A stretch of DNA of 35,571 bases, from contig CANMTP010000027.1 of assembly GCA_947500845.1 (NCBI GenBank), positions 1 through 35,571 of the forward strand. The letters run 5' to 3'. Each line of letters opens with the position of its first letter. The stretch's first letter is position 1. Shown here piece by piece: positions 1 to 8,567 of this stretch. Source of the DNA: an uncultured Aquimarina sp. (GTDB taxonomy: Bacteria > Bacteroidota > Bacteroidia > Flavobacteriales > Flavobacteriaceae). Below the pieces are notes generated by a model that saw only the letters and a program-made list of their open reading frames with translations, was not told the origin of the DNA and searched no databases. A program made the position numbers and the translations under genes.

Positions 1-105
1 TCAATCCGTCCGTAAAACGAGTTTTTAAAAGTGGGATTTGATAAAAAAATTAGTACCGCTAAATGTTTGTAAATTTTCCTTTATTTCTTTAACTTGTGCT
101 TTCAT
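1..105 (-). pseudogene. Frameshifted, edge-truncated start of a DUF6876-like gene
   Basis: On the minus strand an ATG at 105 opens a peptide beginning MKAQVKEIKENLQTFSGTNF, which stops after 26 codons at 27-25. A one-base shift at the T/A run just before the stop restores a reading FKNSFYGRI to the window edge. Both halves resemble the N-terminus of the DUF6876 family that I recall from Bacteroidetes conjugative elements, but this is from memory and only about 35 residues are visible. It lies downstream of ssb on the same strand, with a terminator between. Either a pseudogene or a sequencing error in a homopolymer run. Confidence 0.4.
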
Positions 106-134
106 TGTTTGAAATTTTTAAGATTTGAATAATG

Positions 135-173
135 AAAAAAGAGGGCGCATCTTTCGACGGTTACGCACTCTTT
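135..173 (-). terminator. Rho-independent terminator after ssb
   Basis: Arms at 138-147 and 164-173 pair over ten positions with one mismatch. Read on the minus strand, the stem ends in CTCTTTTTTC, a T-run expected of an intrinsic terminator, 12 nt after the ssb stop. Confidence 0.6.
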
Positions 174-185
174 AATCTTTAACTA

Positions 186-530
186 TTACTTATCTTCTTT
201 GCTTCCAAGTAATAGGATTTCATCTGCTACGACTTCCGTGACATAGCGTTGATTGCCATCGTCTGTGGTATAGGTTCTTGTTTTCAGTTTCCCTACAATT
301 CCAACTTCTTTTCCTTTGCCTACGTAATTCTCTACGATTTCGGCAGTCTTGCCCCAGGCAACTACCGTATGCCAGTTGGTGTCTGTTTGTTTTTCACCTT
401 TGGCATCTTTGTAATACTCATTTGTGGCGATTGAAAAACGGGCTACTTTCTTTCCGCTTTCAAGGTTTGTAATGGTTGGTTCTTGTCCAACGTTTCCAAT
501 TAACTGTACGTGATTCTTAATACTACTCAT
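186..530 (-). CDS. ssb: Single-stranded DNA-binding protein, short ICE type
   Basis: An OB-fold SSB of 114 residues that binds single-stranded DNA during replication or conjugative transfer. The family pattern is clear: N-terminal NHVQLIGNVGQEP, then ARFSIATNE, TNWHTVVAWGKTAE and GKEVGIVGKLKTRTY. It ends at LLLGSKEDK, so it has neither the flexible linker nor the acidic DDIPF-type tail that housekeeping SSBs use to recruit partners. Short tail-less SSBs are common on Bacteroidetes integrative/conjugative elements, which fits the neighbouring DUF6876-like remnant and the tRNA attachment scar at the other end of this region. The cell's main ssb is probably elsewhere. Confidence 0.9.
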   Translation of the reverse strand: MSSIKNHVQLIGNVGQEPTITNLESGKKVARFSIATNEYYKDAKGEKQTDTNWHTVVAWGKTAEIVENYVGKGKEVGIVGKLKTRTYTTDDGNQRYVTEVVADEILLLGSKEDK

Positions 531-1030
531 AATAAAATATTTAAGTGATTTATATTTCCCCTATTGATTTAAAACAGATTAAATTTTAAGGGGTGTTTGT
601 TCTTTTCTTCTGTGCACCGCACAATGGATAGAGTGGGTTTCGTCAAGACTTTTAGGGAATAAATCAGGTGTGTTTGCGACGTAGTAAAATGCTCGCATTT
701 TCAAGGAAGTAGAAACCTTATTTTTCAATAAAACTCGTACAGTCTTGACAAGTTCCATAAGGACATTAGCAACTCTCTTAAACGCAGTTGCGTTTGAGCG
801 TACCGACAGTTAAGCGAAATAGGTAGCTGTGGTTAAGTTAGAATTGGTTATGTCGTGCCTGTTTTTCGACGACCCGAAAAACAACAAAGGCTTTATCTAT
901 TATAAACCCCTTAAAATGTGTAAGGCAGCAGTTCAGTTTTTAAGAATTTTCGAGTAAGCACTCAAGAAGGGCTTACCGCAAATTCTGCTAAAAAAACCGA
1001 AGTGATGGCTTTCCTATGAAAGGCGAACTT
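531..1030. other. Gene-free region rich in inverted repeats
   Basis: No credible gene on either strand. The stretch is less AT-rich than its surroundings and holds several perfect inverted repeats: GTCAAGACT at 642-650 with its complement at 741-749; AAACGCA/TGCGTTT at 780-786 and 789-795; TGTTTTTCG/CGAAAAACA at 860-868 and 875-883; and GTAAGC/GCTTAC near 955-976. It could be a structured RNA or a transfer/regulatory site of the mobile element (next to ssb). I recognise no known oriT nick site. Confidence 0.4.
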
Positions 1031-1192
1031 AATTCACAATTTTAGCTGGGAATAAAGTGTTCCTTCCCAGAGTATCGGGAAGGGGTAACGGAATGGAAAG
1101 TTAAAATTGGGGATTGTGTTCAAGATTTATGTAAGGAAGCTCTTTTTCCGAAATGCAGCTTTTCGCGGAATGTAGGGGAATGTGCTGAGTGT
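1031..1192 (+). repeat. Island repeat copy 1 of 7
   Basis: Near full-length copy of a non-coding repeat found seven times between 1,031 and 16,361, always in this orientation. It has the left block TTCACAATTTTAGC, a hairpin (CCTTCCC 1062-1068 with GGGAAGG 1077-1083), the middle block AATTGGGGATTGTGT and the right block TTTTCGCGGAATGTAGGGGA ending at GCTGAGTG. It lies downstream of the serine hydrolase pair. Confidence 0.85.
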
Positions 1193-1204
1193 GCCGAAAA
1201 ATAC

Positions 1205-1283
1205 AAGCCTTCAAAAAGGGCAAGGCTTTGTTTTTGGATTAGTTTACGGTTTCGCATAATAATTCTTAAAACAAATTATTATG
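1205..1283. terminator. Two hairpins downstream of the serine hydrolase pair
   Basis: AAGCCTT at 1205-1211 pairs with AAGGCTT at 1222-1228 and has T-runs on either side, so it could terminate in either direction. A second perfect 10-bp inverted repeat, CATAATAATT 1255-1264 with AATTATTATG 1274-1283, follows. They lie about 200-280 nt past the stop of the minus-strand gene at 1486, so the assignment is tentative. Nothing else is visible between 1,284 and 1,485. Confidence 0.35.
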
Positions 1284-1485
1284 GATTGTTCAAATTTAGT
1301 TTCTTTAATAGTTCCAGTTTGGCAGTCAATGGACACGGTTGTAAGAATTCCATTTATTGTTCTGCCTTCAATCAATATTTTGTAAATCGCGTTAGGCAAT
1401 TTTTTCTACAACCTTTAAACAATAGATAAGATAAATACTGTACTTACCGATTTTCTAGTCTATAAAGTCCAATCAAAAAGATTAA

Positions 1486-2547
1486 CTAATTTTGATATAG
1501 TGCTACCGCCTTATCAACGATGGCTAATCTAGTATTACCGCTATTATATCTGTCATAAGCGGCTTTTGTTTTAAAGACTACCGCCAAGTCAATATTTGGT
1601 ACGATGACAATACCCTGACCCATAGCCCCCATAGCGGCGTAGGCACCTTTCATACGAGGATCTTTTACATTTTCGTACAACCACCACATATAACTATAGC
1701 CCATACTAACGTGAGAGCCTCTAAAGGTAGGAACGTTCTTATTTATTTCTTTATGGGTAGTTCTTTGCTGAATCATTTCATTAAACCAAGCTTTAGAAAT
1801 TACTTGTTTGCCATTCCACTTTCCCTCGTTTAACATAAGTTGTCCCACTCTTGCCATATCCCGAGTGGAAAACCAAATAGGGTAGGCTAAATATTTTGAT
1901 AAGGCAGGATCACCATCCTTTTGTTGTAGGCTTCTGTCCCAATCTTGCATTTCTAGAGGTTTAGCCAATTGTCGAGTTATCTCATCATAAATATTCCTTT
2001 TTGTTTTTTGCTCAAACACATAGCCGGCCACGTTAAAGTCCCAATTACTGTATAACCAGTATTCCCCTGGTACAACAGAGCCTCTTGCTGGCGAGTATTC
2101 ATACATACCTCCGGGATAACTTGCTGGATGAAAGACACCAGACCTTGCAGAAATCAGATGTCGGACTTTAGCCGTTTTCTCAATGGGTAAGATACCCTCA
2201 ACGTCATCAATACCTAATTCGCCAATAGTTTCATCCAGGTCAATTTTACCATTATCTACATATTTACCATAAAGTATCGCAAGTACGCTTTTCCTACAGG
2301 AAGCGATATAACTATTCTCTTCAATATCGCCATATTCAAATAAAACTTTCCCATTATGGATAAGCATCAATCCTGTTACCTTAGTGCTATCAATGATAAA
2401 GTTTTCGTAGTCTTTTAGCGCAGCCAGATCCCAGCTCTTTGTTTTAGATACATCTATTTTTTCCCATTGTTTACCAGGATTGCTTTGGGCTAAAGCCAGA
2501 TTGACAGTCAGTATACAAAGTATAATCGTTGTTATTAAATTTCTCAT
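1486..2547 (-). CDS. Exported serine hydrolase, class C beta-lactamase/EstB family
   Basis: A 353-residue periplasmic serine hydrolase. Residues 1-20 form a signal peptide cut after ALA-Q. The nucleophile motif SxxK is S83-C-R-K86 and the second motif is Y166-S-N168. The C-terminal block GAYAAMGAMGQGIVIVPN is the form seen in the esterase-like branch, not the KTG/HTG of true beta-lactamases. The substrate is unknown: ester, peptide or beta-lactam are all possible in this family. It is 20 nt downstream of another serine hydrolase, probably one operon, but the two are not close paralogues (SCRK versus SLSK). Confidence 0.85.
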   Translation of the reverse strand: MRNLITTIILCILTVNLALAQSNPGKQWEKIDVSKTKSWDLAALKDYENFIIDSTKVTGLMLIHNGKVLFEYGDIEENSYIASCRKSVLAILYGKYVDNGKIDLDETIGELGIDDVEGILPIEKTAKVRHLISARSGVFHPASYPGGMYEYSPARGSVVPGEYWLYSNWDFNVAGYVFEQKTKRNIYDEITRQLAKPLEMQDWDRSLQQKDGDPALSKYLAYPIWFSTRDMARVGQLMLNEGKWNGKQVISKAWFNEMIQQRTTHKEINKNVPTFRGSHVSMGYSYMWWLYENVKDPRMKGAYAAMGAMGQGIVIVPNIDLAVVFKTKAAYDRYNSGNTRLAIVDKAVALYQN

Positions 2548-2567
2548 CTTATTGTTTAAAATCTGAT

Positions 2568-3701
2568 TTACTGAATATTGAAGAATTGTTTTAAGGATTG
2601 ATTAAGTTCATCCCCTTTTTTACAGTTTACAAAAAACACATATCCCCATTTAGATTTTTTACTAAAGGCCGTTTGTGATTGAAAGTCAGTATGTGTTCCT
2701 CCGTGATTGTAAAGTGTGTCATTTTTTAAGGGTGTTATGGCAAACCCAAGACTCCAGTGTGTGTTACCATCTTCCTTATAGCGATTACTACTTCTCTCTA
2801 CCACCGTACGTGGTTTAAGCATTTCTTTGTACGTTTCTGGTAAGAGCCCTTTTCCACTCATCATAGCAATCAAAAATTTTGCATAGTTCTCTGCATTGGT
2901 ATGTAATCCACCAGAAGGGCTAAACTTATAAGAATTTTGATAGGGAAGCCCTGAACCCCAATTTCGGTTGTTTACTTTACCATCAATATGTCCATATACT
3001 TTGTGTTCGTACAAATATTCATCCCAGGTGTAATACATATGTTCAATGCCCAATGGTTTTTGAACAAGTTCTTCGAATAAGTTGTCTAACTCGCTCATTT
3101 TATGTTCTGTATTGCTGGCAATAACACGTGCTAAATAGTCATAGCCTTCACCAGAGTAGGTAAAGCCCTGCCCAGGGTCTTGTAACATATAAAAATCACC
3201 ACGTTTGATATCCAATGAATCTGGACGTTTATCGTGCCAGCGCCAGTTGGGGAAACCAGTGGAATGACTAAGTACCCTGTAAGCATCTACGTTCTTGTAC
3301 CGCTGGTCTATCTCCATTGAAGGTTGTGGAAGATAAAAGTGTAATGGTCTAGACATCTCGATGGCACCTCGTTCTGATAGTTTCATTACGAGATATGCGA
3401 ATACTGGTTTAGAAAGTGAGGCTGCCTCGAACATAGAATTCTCGTCAACTCTGTCTCCAGTCAATGTGTTTGAGAACCCAAGGTTTTCATTGTAAACAAC
3501 TTGACCATCATTGATAATAGCTATTGAAATACCAGGTATTTGAAGAGAATCCATTTGCTTTTCTAAAAAAGCTGTGAAATCAGCCTTGGTAATACTTGAA
3601 TTAGATAGAGATTTGATTGTTTTTTGAGTTGTTTTATTTTTTTCATTACAACTTATGAAGAAGATGAATAATGAAAATAAAAATGTTATGTATTTGTTCA
3701 T
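2568..3701 (-). CDS. Lipoprotein serine hydrolase, class C beta-lactamase-like
   Basis: A 377-residue enzyme from the ATG at 3701; the open frame reaches 3779, but the extra 26 residues precede a good lipoprotein signal and are probably untranslated. The lipobox is FFISC with the lipidated Cys at 18. SxxK is S95-L-S-K98 in FEAASLSKP; the second motif is in FTYSGEGYDYL and the third is HGG in NHGGTHTDF. All match the genes at 6,874 and 8,568, so these three form a paralogous set. Likely anchored facing the periplasm; substrate unknown. Probably co-transcribed with the hydrolase that follows. Confidence 0.88.
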   Translation of the reverse strand: MNKYITFLFSLFIFFISCNEKNKTTQKTIKSLSNSSITKADFTAFLEKQMDSLQIPGISIAIINDGQVVYNENLGFSNTLTGDRVDENSMFEAASLSKPVFAYLVMKLSERGAIEMSRPLHFYLPQPSMEIDQRYKNVDAYRVLSHSTGFPNWRWHDKRPDSLDIKRGDFYMLQDPGQGFTYSGEGYDYLARVIASNTEHKMSELDNLFEELVQKPLGIEHMYYTWDEYLYEHKVYGHIDGKVNNRNWGSGLPYQNSYKFSPSGGLHTNAENYAKFLIAMMSGKGLLPETYKEMLKPRTVVERSSNRYKEDGNTHWSLGFAITPLKNDTLYNHGGTHTDFQSQTAFSKKSKWGYVFFVNCKKGDELNQSLKQFFNIQ

Positions 3702-3860
3702 TGGTTTAAATTTTCGTCTTTCTGTTAAAGATTGAAATATTTCTAAGTTGTTACAGTTTGAGGTAAAAGTTTTGCGCAACTTATTAAATCAGAAATACAC
3801 ACAAGGTTATTCTATTATTTTGTCGTGATAACGGTAGCTCCTTCTATATCCTATAGCGGA

Positions 3861-4050
3861 CTCATTCACAATTTTGGCTTAGGAATCTAGCCCTTCGACT
3901 TCACTCTCGACAAGTGAACTTTCCCAGCCTAAGCGGGAAGGATTAACGGAATGAAGGAAGCAAAATAACAGATGTGTCCAAAACTTTATAGCGAAGCTCT
4001 TTTCCTGAAGTGAAGCTTTTCGTAGAATGTAGGGGAATGTGCTAAGTGGG
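3861..4050 (+). repeat. Island repeat copy 2 of 7
   Basis: Near full-length copy. It opens with AGCGGACTCATTCACAATTT, a left edge shared with copy 5. The internal hairpin is eroded to TTCCC/GGGAA, and it ends AATGTAGGGGAATGTGCTAA. It lies between the M23 peptidase and the serine hydrolase pair. The rest of 3,702-4,182 shows no gene. Confidence 0.8.
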
Positions 4051-4182
4051 ATAGCAATCTAATAATGTAAATGAATTGAAGTATTTTATTGTTGCAGTTG
4101 TTCTTAGTTTTTCAAATAATCAATCAGTTTAGATCTATAATTAGGAGGTGAAATACTGAAAAATAGCTTACTGAAGTATCAT

Positions 4183-5427
4183 TTAGTCATCGCAAATAAT
4201 AATTTGCCCACTATGAAGATGACGAATTTGCTTATTGTCTTCAGGATATAAGGAAATGTTATGAAAAGTAACTGGTATACTACGTGAATACGACATATCA
4301 GGACCATTTGTCAGATGAAAGTGTAAATGAGGTTCGGTGCTATTGCCACTATGACCTAATTCAGCTATCTTTTGTCCCCGTGTTACCGTGTCGCCCAACT
4401 TGACTTCTACGCTTCCTGTTTTTAAGTGTACATAATAAGAATATTCACCGCCTTTGTGCTCTATGATGATGTGATTTCCCAAAACTTTGTCAAATCCTTT
4501 TGATAGCAGACTTTGTTGATGTTTAATCAATCGCATAAAGTATGCTTCTTCAGTTTCATCGGGTTGTTTTAGGCTTTTGTCTGATTCTACTGCGCCATCA
4601 CTTACCGACACGACTTTTCCTGCACCAATAGAATAAATAGATTCACCATAGGAATAATAATCAGAAAGCTTGCTACCGTCACCAGTGTATGATTTTCCGC
4701 TGGCCCCTAGTTTTACAAAATCAAAAGCAAATTCCTGTATACTAGCCCACCTATGATGCCCAATTAATGAAGGCGCTGCAGCAGCCACCCAAGTACCTCT
4801 TAAAGGGAAAAAGTATTCATTCTCTGATTTGTGATTAACAACGGCTAATGCGTTTTCAGTAGTTATAGCATTATCTCTTGTATCATATGCTTTAATCTTG
4901 ACTTTTATGGAATCTGGTAGGTTTTGAAAAAGTAATGTGCGATGAGATACAATGAGTGCTTCATTGTTAGATAAAGTAGTAGTGCTTGCAATATCAATTC
5001 CGTCTAAATATTTACTTGTTTGGAATTGAAAATCATAAAGCGTCAAAACGCCTTGGTTTTGATACTGATGGTATTTTTTCGCGGAAGCGGAAAGGAATTC
5101 ATTGGGAACAATCACCCTCTGCACTTCAACACCATCTTTAATTGCCATTATGGAAACGTCTCTTATGGTTAGACTGTCCATTTGATTATTGACAATGGCG
5201 AAGTTTTGTATCACCGCAGTATAAAGCTCGCCCGACGTTCCCGTGCCTTTCGTTTCATAGACATAAACATCATCTTTTGGTTGAAGCCTAATCTCAATTG
5301 GTTCTTGGGAATATGCTGAAGTAAAAGCGAGTGCAAGAACACTAACAAAATAACGCAAGCTGAAAATTGAATTTTCAATTCCTATTTGAGGCCTAGTACG
5401 TAATACTCGAAGATTGAATAGTTTCAT
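4183..5427 (-). CDS. M23-family (LytM-type) peptidoglycan endopeptidase, exported
   Basis: A 414-residue protein with a long N-region signal peptide, cleaved near residue 40 (TSAYS-Q). A beta-rich N-domain of about 160 residues precedes the M23 domain (about 215-395). Likely zinc and catalytic residues are H224/H225, D236, H334 in YYVHLKTG, and H367-x-H369 in EPHLHFHL; a last block HLHFHL is typical of active M23 enzymes. It should cut peptidoglycan cross-links in the periplasm. It stands alone between repeat copies 2 and 3. The spacing from the first His to the Asp is not the usual HxxxD, so the first metal ligand is uncertain. Confidence 0.85.
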   Translation of the reverse strand: MKLFNLRVLRTRPQIGIENSIFSLRYFVSVLALAFTSAYSQEPIEIRLQPKDDVYVYETKGTGTSGELYTAVIQNFAIVNNQMDSLTIRDVSIMAIKDGVEVQRVIVPNEFLSASAKKYHQYQNQGVLTLYDFQFQTSKYLDGIDIASTTTLSNNEALIVSHRTLLFQNLPDSIKVKIKAYDTRDNAITTENALAVVNHKSENEYFFPLRGTWVAAAAPSLIGHHRWASIQEFAFDFVKLGASGKSYTGDGSKLSDYYSYGESIYSIGAGKVVSVSDGAVESDKSLKQPDETEEAYFMRLIKHQQSLLSKGFDKVLGNHIIIEHKGGEYSYYVHLKTGSVEVKLGDTVTRGQKIAELGHSGNSTEPHLHFHLTNGPDMSYSRSIPVTFHNISLYPEDNKQIRHLHSGQIIICDD

Positions 5428-5520
5428 TTTTGAATAGAGTTTAGCTATCTCTTAATGACGATTAAATCTTCTTTTTGTTACAGAAATTTGTGACTTTAGG
5501 TGATTGGGTCTAATAAGGCC

Positions 5521-5630
5521 AGGTTAGCGCAATGGAAAGCTAAAATTGGGGATTGTGTCCAAGATTATTGTAGTGAAGCTCTTTTCCTGAAATGTAGAGC
5601 AACGGAATGAAGGGGAATGTGCTGAGTGGA
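5521..5630 (+). repeat. Island repeat copy 3 of 7, 5'-truncated
   Basis: It starts near the middle block (GCGCAATGGAAAGCTAAAAT), keeps TTGGGGATTGTGTCCAAGA, and ends AATGTGCTGAGTGGATTATGA. Left block and hairpin are missing. It sits between the M23 peptidase and the ECF sigma operon, and the same 3' flank GGATTATGA recurs at copy 4. Confidence 0.75.
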
Positions 5631-5640
5631 TTATGACATT

Positions 5641-5961
5641 CTAATTTTTAAATGGTAAAGAAACCTTATAACTATTTACAGATAAGAGATAGTTCAAACC
5701 TAAAAGCAATAGTAAAGACCATACAAACGGAATTGCAACACCATCTGTAGACACATAGAACTGTGATATTTTGTAAACTAAAAAACCAGATACCAGTGTT
5801 ACTACTAAAAACCCCATAATTATACGACGAAGAGACCAAAAGTTAACTGGTTCTTCGTACACTGCTTTTCTTTGAATTTTAGACATTAACTTATCGGTAA
5901 AGTCGGAAGTCGTATTTATTTCACTCTTCTTTAATAATTTCTTGATGTCGCTCTCGTTCAT
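5641..5961 (-). CDS. Small membrane protein, probable anti-sigma partner
   Basis: A 106-residue protein with a charged cytoplasmic N-terminus (MNESDIKKLLKKSEINTTSD, about 45 residues) followed by two membrane segments at about 46-68 and 77-95. It overlaps the 3' end of the sigma factor gene by 4 bp (ATGA type), so it is translationally coupled. In Bacteroidetes a short cytoplasmic helix domain plus membrane segments right after an ECF sigma gene usually marks an anti-sigma factor. No family signature is visible, so the role is inferred from arrangement. Confidence 0.65.
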   Translation of the reverse strand: MNESDIKKLLKKSEINTTSDFTDKLMSKIQRKAVYEEPVNFWSLRRIIMGFLVVTLVSGFLVYKISQFYVSTDGVAIPFVWSLLLLLGLNYLLSVNSYKVSLPFKN

Positions 5962-6566
5962 AACAAAGTATTTATTTCATTACCAAGCAACTGCTTAAGT
6001 TGTTGCTTTAAATTTTTTCGACCACGATGTAAATCTACTCGAATTTTTGAATCATTGAATTTAGTAATTTTCTCAATCTCTTTGAGACTCATTTCACATA
6101 AGTAAAATAGTCGCAATACCAATGCCTCATCTATCTTCAATCGCTTCATTGCTTTATGGATATATAACTTCTGGTCTTTTAATGTCAGATTATTGGTGCT
6201 TTCCTCAATTGACGAAATGTTATCAAAAGAATCTTCATTTTCTTCAAGTGGAATACTGATTTTTTTCTTTTTTAATTCCGTATAACACGAGTTGACCACG
6301 ATTTTATAAAGCCAAGTTGAAAATTTTGATTTGAATTTGAACTTGCCAATGTTTTTATACACCTTCATAAAAACATCTTGAATAATATCTTCTGCCAAGG
6401 TTTCATTCTTTACAATAGAGACAGCTAATGATAATGACTTGTCCTTATACAAATTCACTAAAGTACGGAAGGCGATTGAATCGCCATTCCCTACCTTAAT
6501 TATAAGCTCCGTATCAATATCCTCTATCTTATCGCCCAAACTTCTCGTCCAAAAGATGTGCGACAA
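5958..6566 (-). CDS. ECF-type RNA polymerase sigma factor
   Basis: A sigma-70 family factor of up to 202 residues. Region 2 (about 30-100) includes AEDIIQDVFMKVYKNI and FSTWLYKIVVNSCYTELKKK; region 4 (about 140-195) includes the helix-turn-helix SLKEIEKITKFNDSKIRVDL. The ATG at 6566 would overlap the upstream DUF6249 gene by 38 bp. A TTG at 6539 (residue 10, LGDKIED) would give only an 11-bp overlap and may be the true start. Context: it is flanked by a probable anti-sigma gene and preceded by DUF6249 and a lipoprotein serine hydrolase, so it may respond to envelope stress. Confidence 0.88.
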   Translation of the reverse strand: MSHIFWTRSLGDKIEDIDTELIIKVGNGDSIAFRTLVNLYKDKSLSLAVSIVKNETLAEDIIQDVFMKVYKNIGKFKFKSKFSTWLYKIVVNSCYTELKKKKISIPLEENEDSFDNISSIEESTNNLTLKDQKLYIHKAMKRLKIDEALVLRLFYLCEMSLKEIEKITKFNDSKIRVDLHRGRKNLKQQLKQLLGNEINTLL

Positions 6567-6861
6567 TTAGCCCAAAGCCGCCGAAAAGCACTATCGTTCC
6601 CCAAATGAGTAAGTCTGCGGTATCCTCACTAAGTTCCCATAAGGTAAATATCGAGGAAACCATTAATCCAAGACCAAGACCGATTAAAATACCGCCAATA
6701 TGCATCAGCCTACTCTTTGTAAGGGTTTTAGGGGCTTGCAACCCATTATCTGCCATCGCTTTTCGTATCAAATACGTATAGCGAGCGATTATAAAAATTA
6801 CTGTGGTTATTAGGGCAAAGAATGCTATCCCAAAAATGACCTCTTGTGTTGTTGTATTCAT
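6529..6861 (-). CDS. DUF6249 family membrane protein
   Basis: A 110-residue membrane protein. One N-terminal segment (VIFGIAFFALITTVIFIIAR, about 8-27), a loop with a conserved-looking AMADNGLQAP, and two further segments (about 53-70 and 84-104). This layout matches DUF6249 proteins, which in Flavobacteriia often sit beside ECF sigma genes. Its 3' end overlaps the sigma gene, and it lies 12 bp after the serine hydrolase, so all four genes form one operon. No biochemical function is known to me. Confidence 0.75.
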   Translation of the reverse strand: MNTTTQEVIFGIAFFALITTVIFIIARYTYLIRKAMADNGLQAPKTLTKSRLMHIGGILIGLGLGLMVSSIFTLWELSEDTADLLIWGTIVLFGGFGLIVAHLLDEKFGR

Positions 6862-6873
6862 AGTTCTAGTTTT

Positions 6874-7995
6874 TTAAAAGACAGGTCCAATTACTGTACT
6901 TAAACCTTCGATAAAAGGTATCGCTTTATTGCTATTGGTAAAGAAAACAATTCCAAATTTCTTTTCTGGATGTATCATCATATACGATTGAAAGTCGTGA
7001 TTGTTCCCTGTATGCATATGCATCATTCCATTTTCGGTAGATTTTTGCGCCATTCCCAATCCCCAGCCCGTTTGCCCTGTTTCCAATTTTAATTCATTAT
7101 CGTTTTTGAAATGGGTATGCTCGGTTAACATTTCAGTAAAGGCATCATCTTTCAAGCCTTTTCTTTGAAGTAATGCAATTAAAAACTGCGCATATTCTTT
7201 TGCTTCACTATGTAAACTGGAATATGCGTTAAAAGATTTTCCACTCCAACCACCGTAAGACGGGTTATTTTGTGTGGGCTTTCCATGGTCATCGTGACCA
7301 AATGCTTTGTGTTTGTCCAAATATTCATCCCAAACAAAAGTAGTATGGGTCATATCTAAAGGCTGAGTCACCTCTTTTTGAAAAAGCTTATTTAGTTCGC
7401 TTTTAAAACCCACTCCATTAGACATCCCAATAATGGCAGCTAGATACTGAAAAGCTTCTCCAGAGTACATAAAATCGGTACCTGGCATAAAAGCGAGTTC
7501 AATTTCTTTACCGTTTGCGTGATTTGGAAATCCTGTCTGATGAGATAACACCATACGCGCCGTAATTAATTTGTATGCTTCTTTTGAGGTTTCAGCTATT
7601 CCCGGATGTGGTAAATACTCATATAGCGGTTTGTCTAGGTCAAGTTTTCCATTTTCGACCATTTTCATCACGAAGTATGCAAAAATAGGCTTACTTAGAG
7701 AAGCTCCTTCAAAAATAGTCTGCTTATCAACAGCCTCTTTAGTTTCACTATTTATAAATCCAAAGGTATTGTGATAAGCTATTTCAGAATTATTTATTAT
7801 TGCGATGGATAGTCCTGGCATTTTAACAGCAGCTAAAATACTGTCGATTTTCTTGTTAAGTACTGACGTAGCGATTGTACTTCCATCTAAACCGCTAACC
7901 ATATCTCGGCTATCTTGCGCACAGCTACTTAAAGCCATAAAGATGCATATTCCGAGTGAGATTGATTTTTTGAATGTGTATTTTAATAGGTTCAT
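6874..7995 (-). CDS. Lipoprotein serine hydrolase, class C beta-lactamase-like, in sigma operon
   Basis: 373 residues. Lipobox ALSSC with Cys25; SxxK at S99-L-S-K102 in EGASLSKP; YSG at 177-179; HTG at 328-330 in MHTGNNHDF. Close in motif and layout to the hydrolases at 2,568 and 8,568; the stretch after the lipid anchor, SGLDGSTI, matches ERLDGTTI in the 8,568 protein. It is the first gene of the operon with DUF6249, sigma factor and probable anti-sigma. The enzyme should face the periplasm. The order suggests a cell-wall or beta-lactam-type substrate tied to envelope-stress signalling, but that is inference. Confidence 0.88.
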   Translation of the reverse strand: MNLLKYTFKKSISLGICIFMALSSCAQDSRDMVSGLDGSTIATSVLNKKIDSILAAVKMPGLSIAIINNSEIAYHNTFGFINSETKEAVDKQTIFEGASLSKPIFAYFVMKMVENGKLDLDKPLYEYLPHPGIAETSKEAYKLITARMVLSHQTGFPNHANGKEIELAFMPGTDFMYSGEAFQYLAAIIGMSNGVGFKSELNKLFQKEVTQPLDMTHTTFVWDEYLDKHKAFGHDDHGKPTQNNPSYGGWSGKSFNAYSSLHSEAKEYAQFLIALLQRKGLKDDAFTEMLTEHTHFKNDNELKLETGQTGWGLGMAQKSTENGMMHMHTGNNHDFQSYMMIHPEKKFGIVFFTNSNKAIPFIEGLSTVIGPVF

Positions 7996-8228
7996 TTTAT
8001 CTTTTTTATTAATATGAAAAATTTATTTGCTGAACACTCACATTACTTGGACAAGACGATATTAAAAAATGTTACAGGATAGTTTGTTTTTATATATATG
8101 CTTTCTCCGAATATAATAGACCGTACTGATTTATTGTAAACTGTATTGAACTAATTGTTTCTTAATAAATAGCAGCTATTATAAAGATTTCAGCAAGAGA
8201 ATACAATAATTGCACACAGAGTACTGAT

Positions 8229-8343
8229 AAGGGTTAACGGAATGGAAAGCTGAAATTTGAGATTGTGTCCAAGACTTTTGTGGGGAAGCTCTTTTCCCGT
8301 AATGAAGCTTTTCGTGGAATGTAGGGGAATGGGCTGAGTGGAT
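8229..8343 (+). repeat. Island repeat copy 4 of 7, 5'-truncated
   Basis: It starts at AGGGTTAACGGAATGGAAAG, lacks the left block and hairpin, and ends GGGCTGAGTGGATTATGAAA. It lies in the divergent interval between the sigma-operon hydrolase (minus) and the HTH-hydrolase fusion (plus). Confidence 0.8.
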
Positions 8344-8469
8344 TATGAAACTAAAAAAGATTAGAATTATGTCGATACGCAAAAAGGTATAAAGGCTTCT
8401 GTGGTGCAGAAATCGATAAGAAAAGGCTTCATATCCATCTACCATTTTTTTAGAATTATTCTCCAAATA

Positions 8470-8545
8470 CCCTATATTTAGGGCAAATGACAGAAAGGTG
8501 ACATCTAAATGTCGTTATAAAAGCATCGGGTTACCTGTAGCTTTG
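8470..8545 (+). promoter_or_regulatory. Promoter and candidate operator of the HTH-hydrolase fusion
   Basis: TAGCTTTG at 8538-8545 matches the Bacteroidetes -7 box TAnnTTTG, 22 nt before the ATG; no clear -33 TTG is present. Upstream are two palindromes: CCCTA/TAGGG at 8470-8474 and 8479-8483, and GACAT/ATGTC at 8500-8504 and 8509-8513. The second is placed where a Cro/CI-type regulator could bind to control its own gene. Confidence 0.5.
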
Positions 8546-8567
8546 TACCAACAAAAAACATAAACCG

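Noticed and set aside
8179..8466. 95-residue open frame on the minus strand
   Set aside because: It runs through repeat copy 4 and has no protein-like features.
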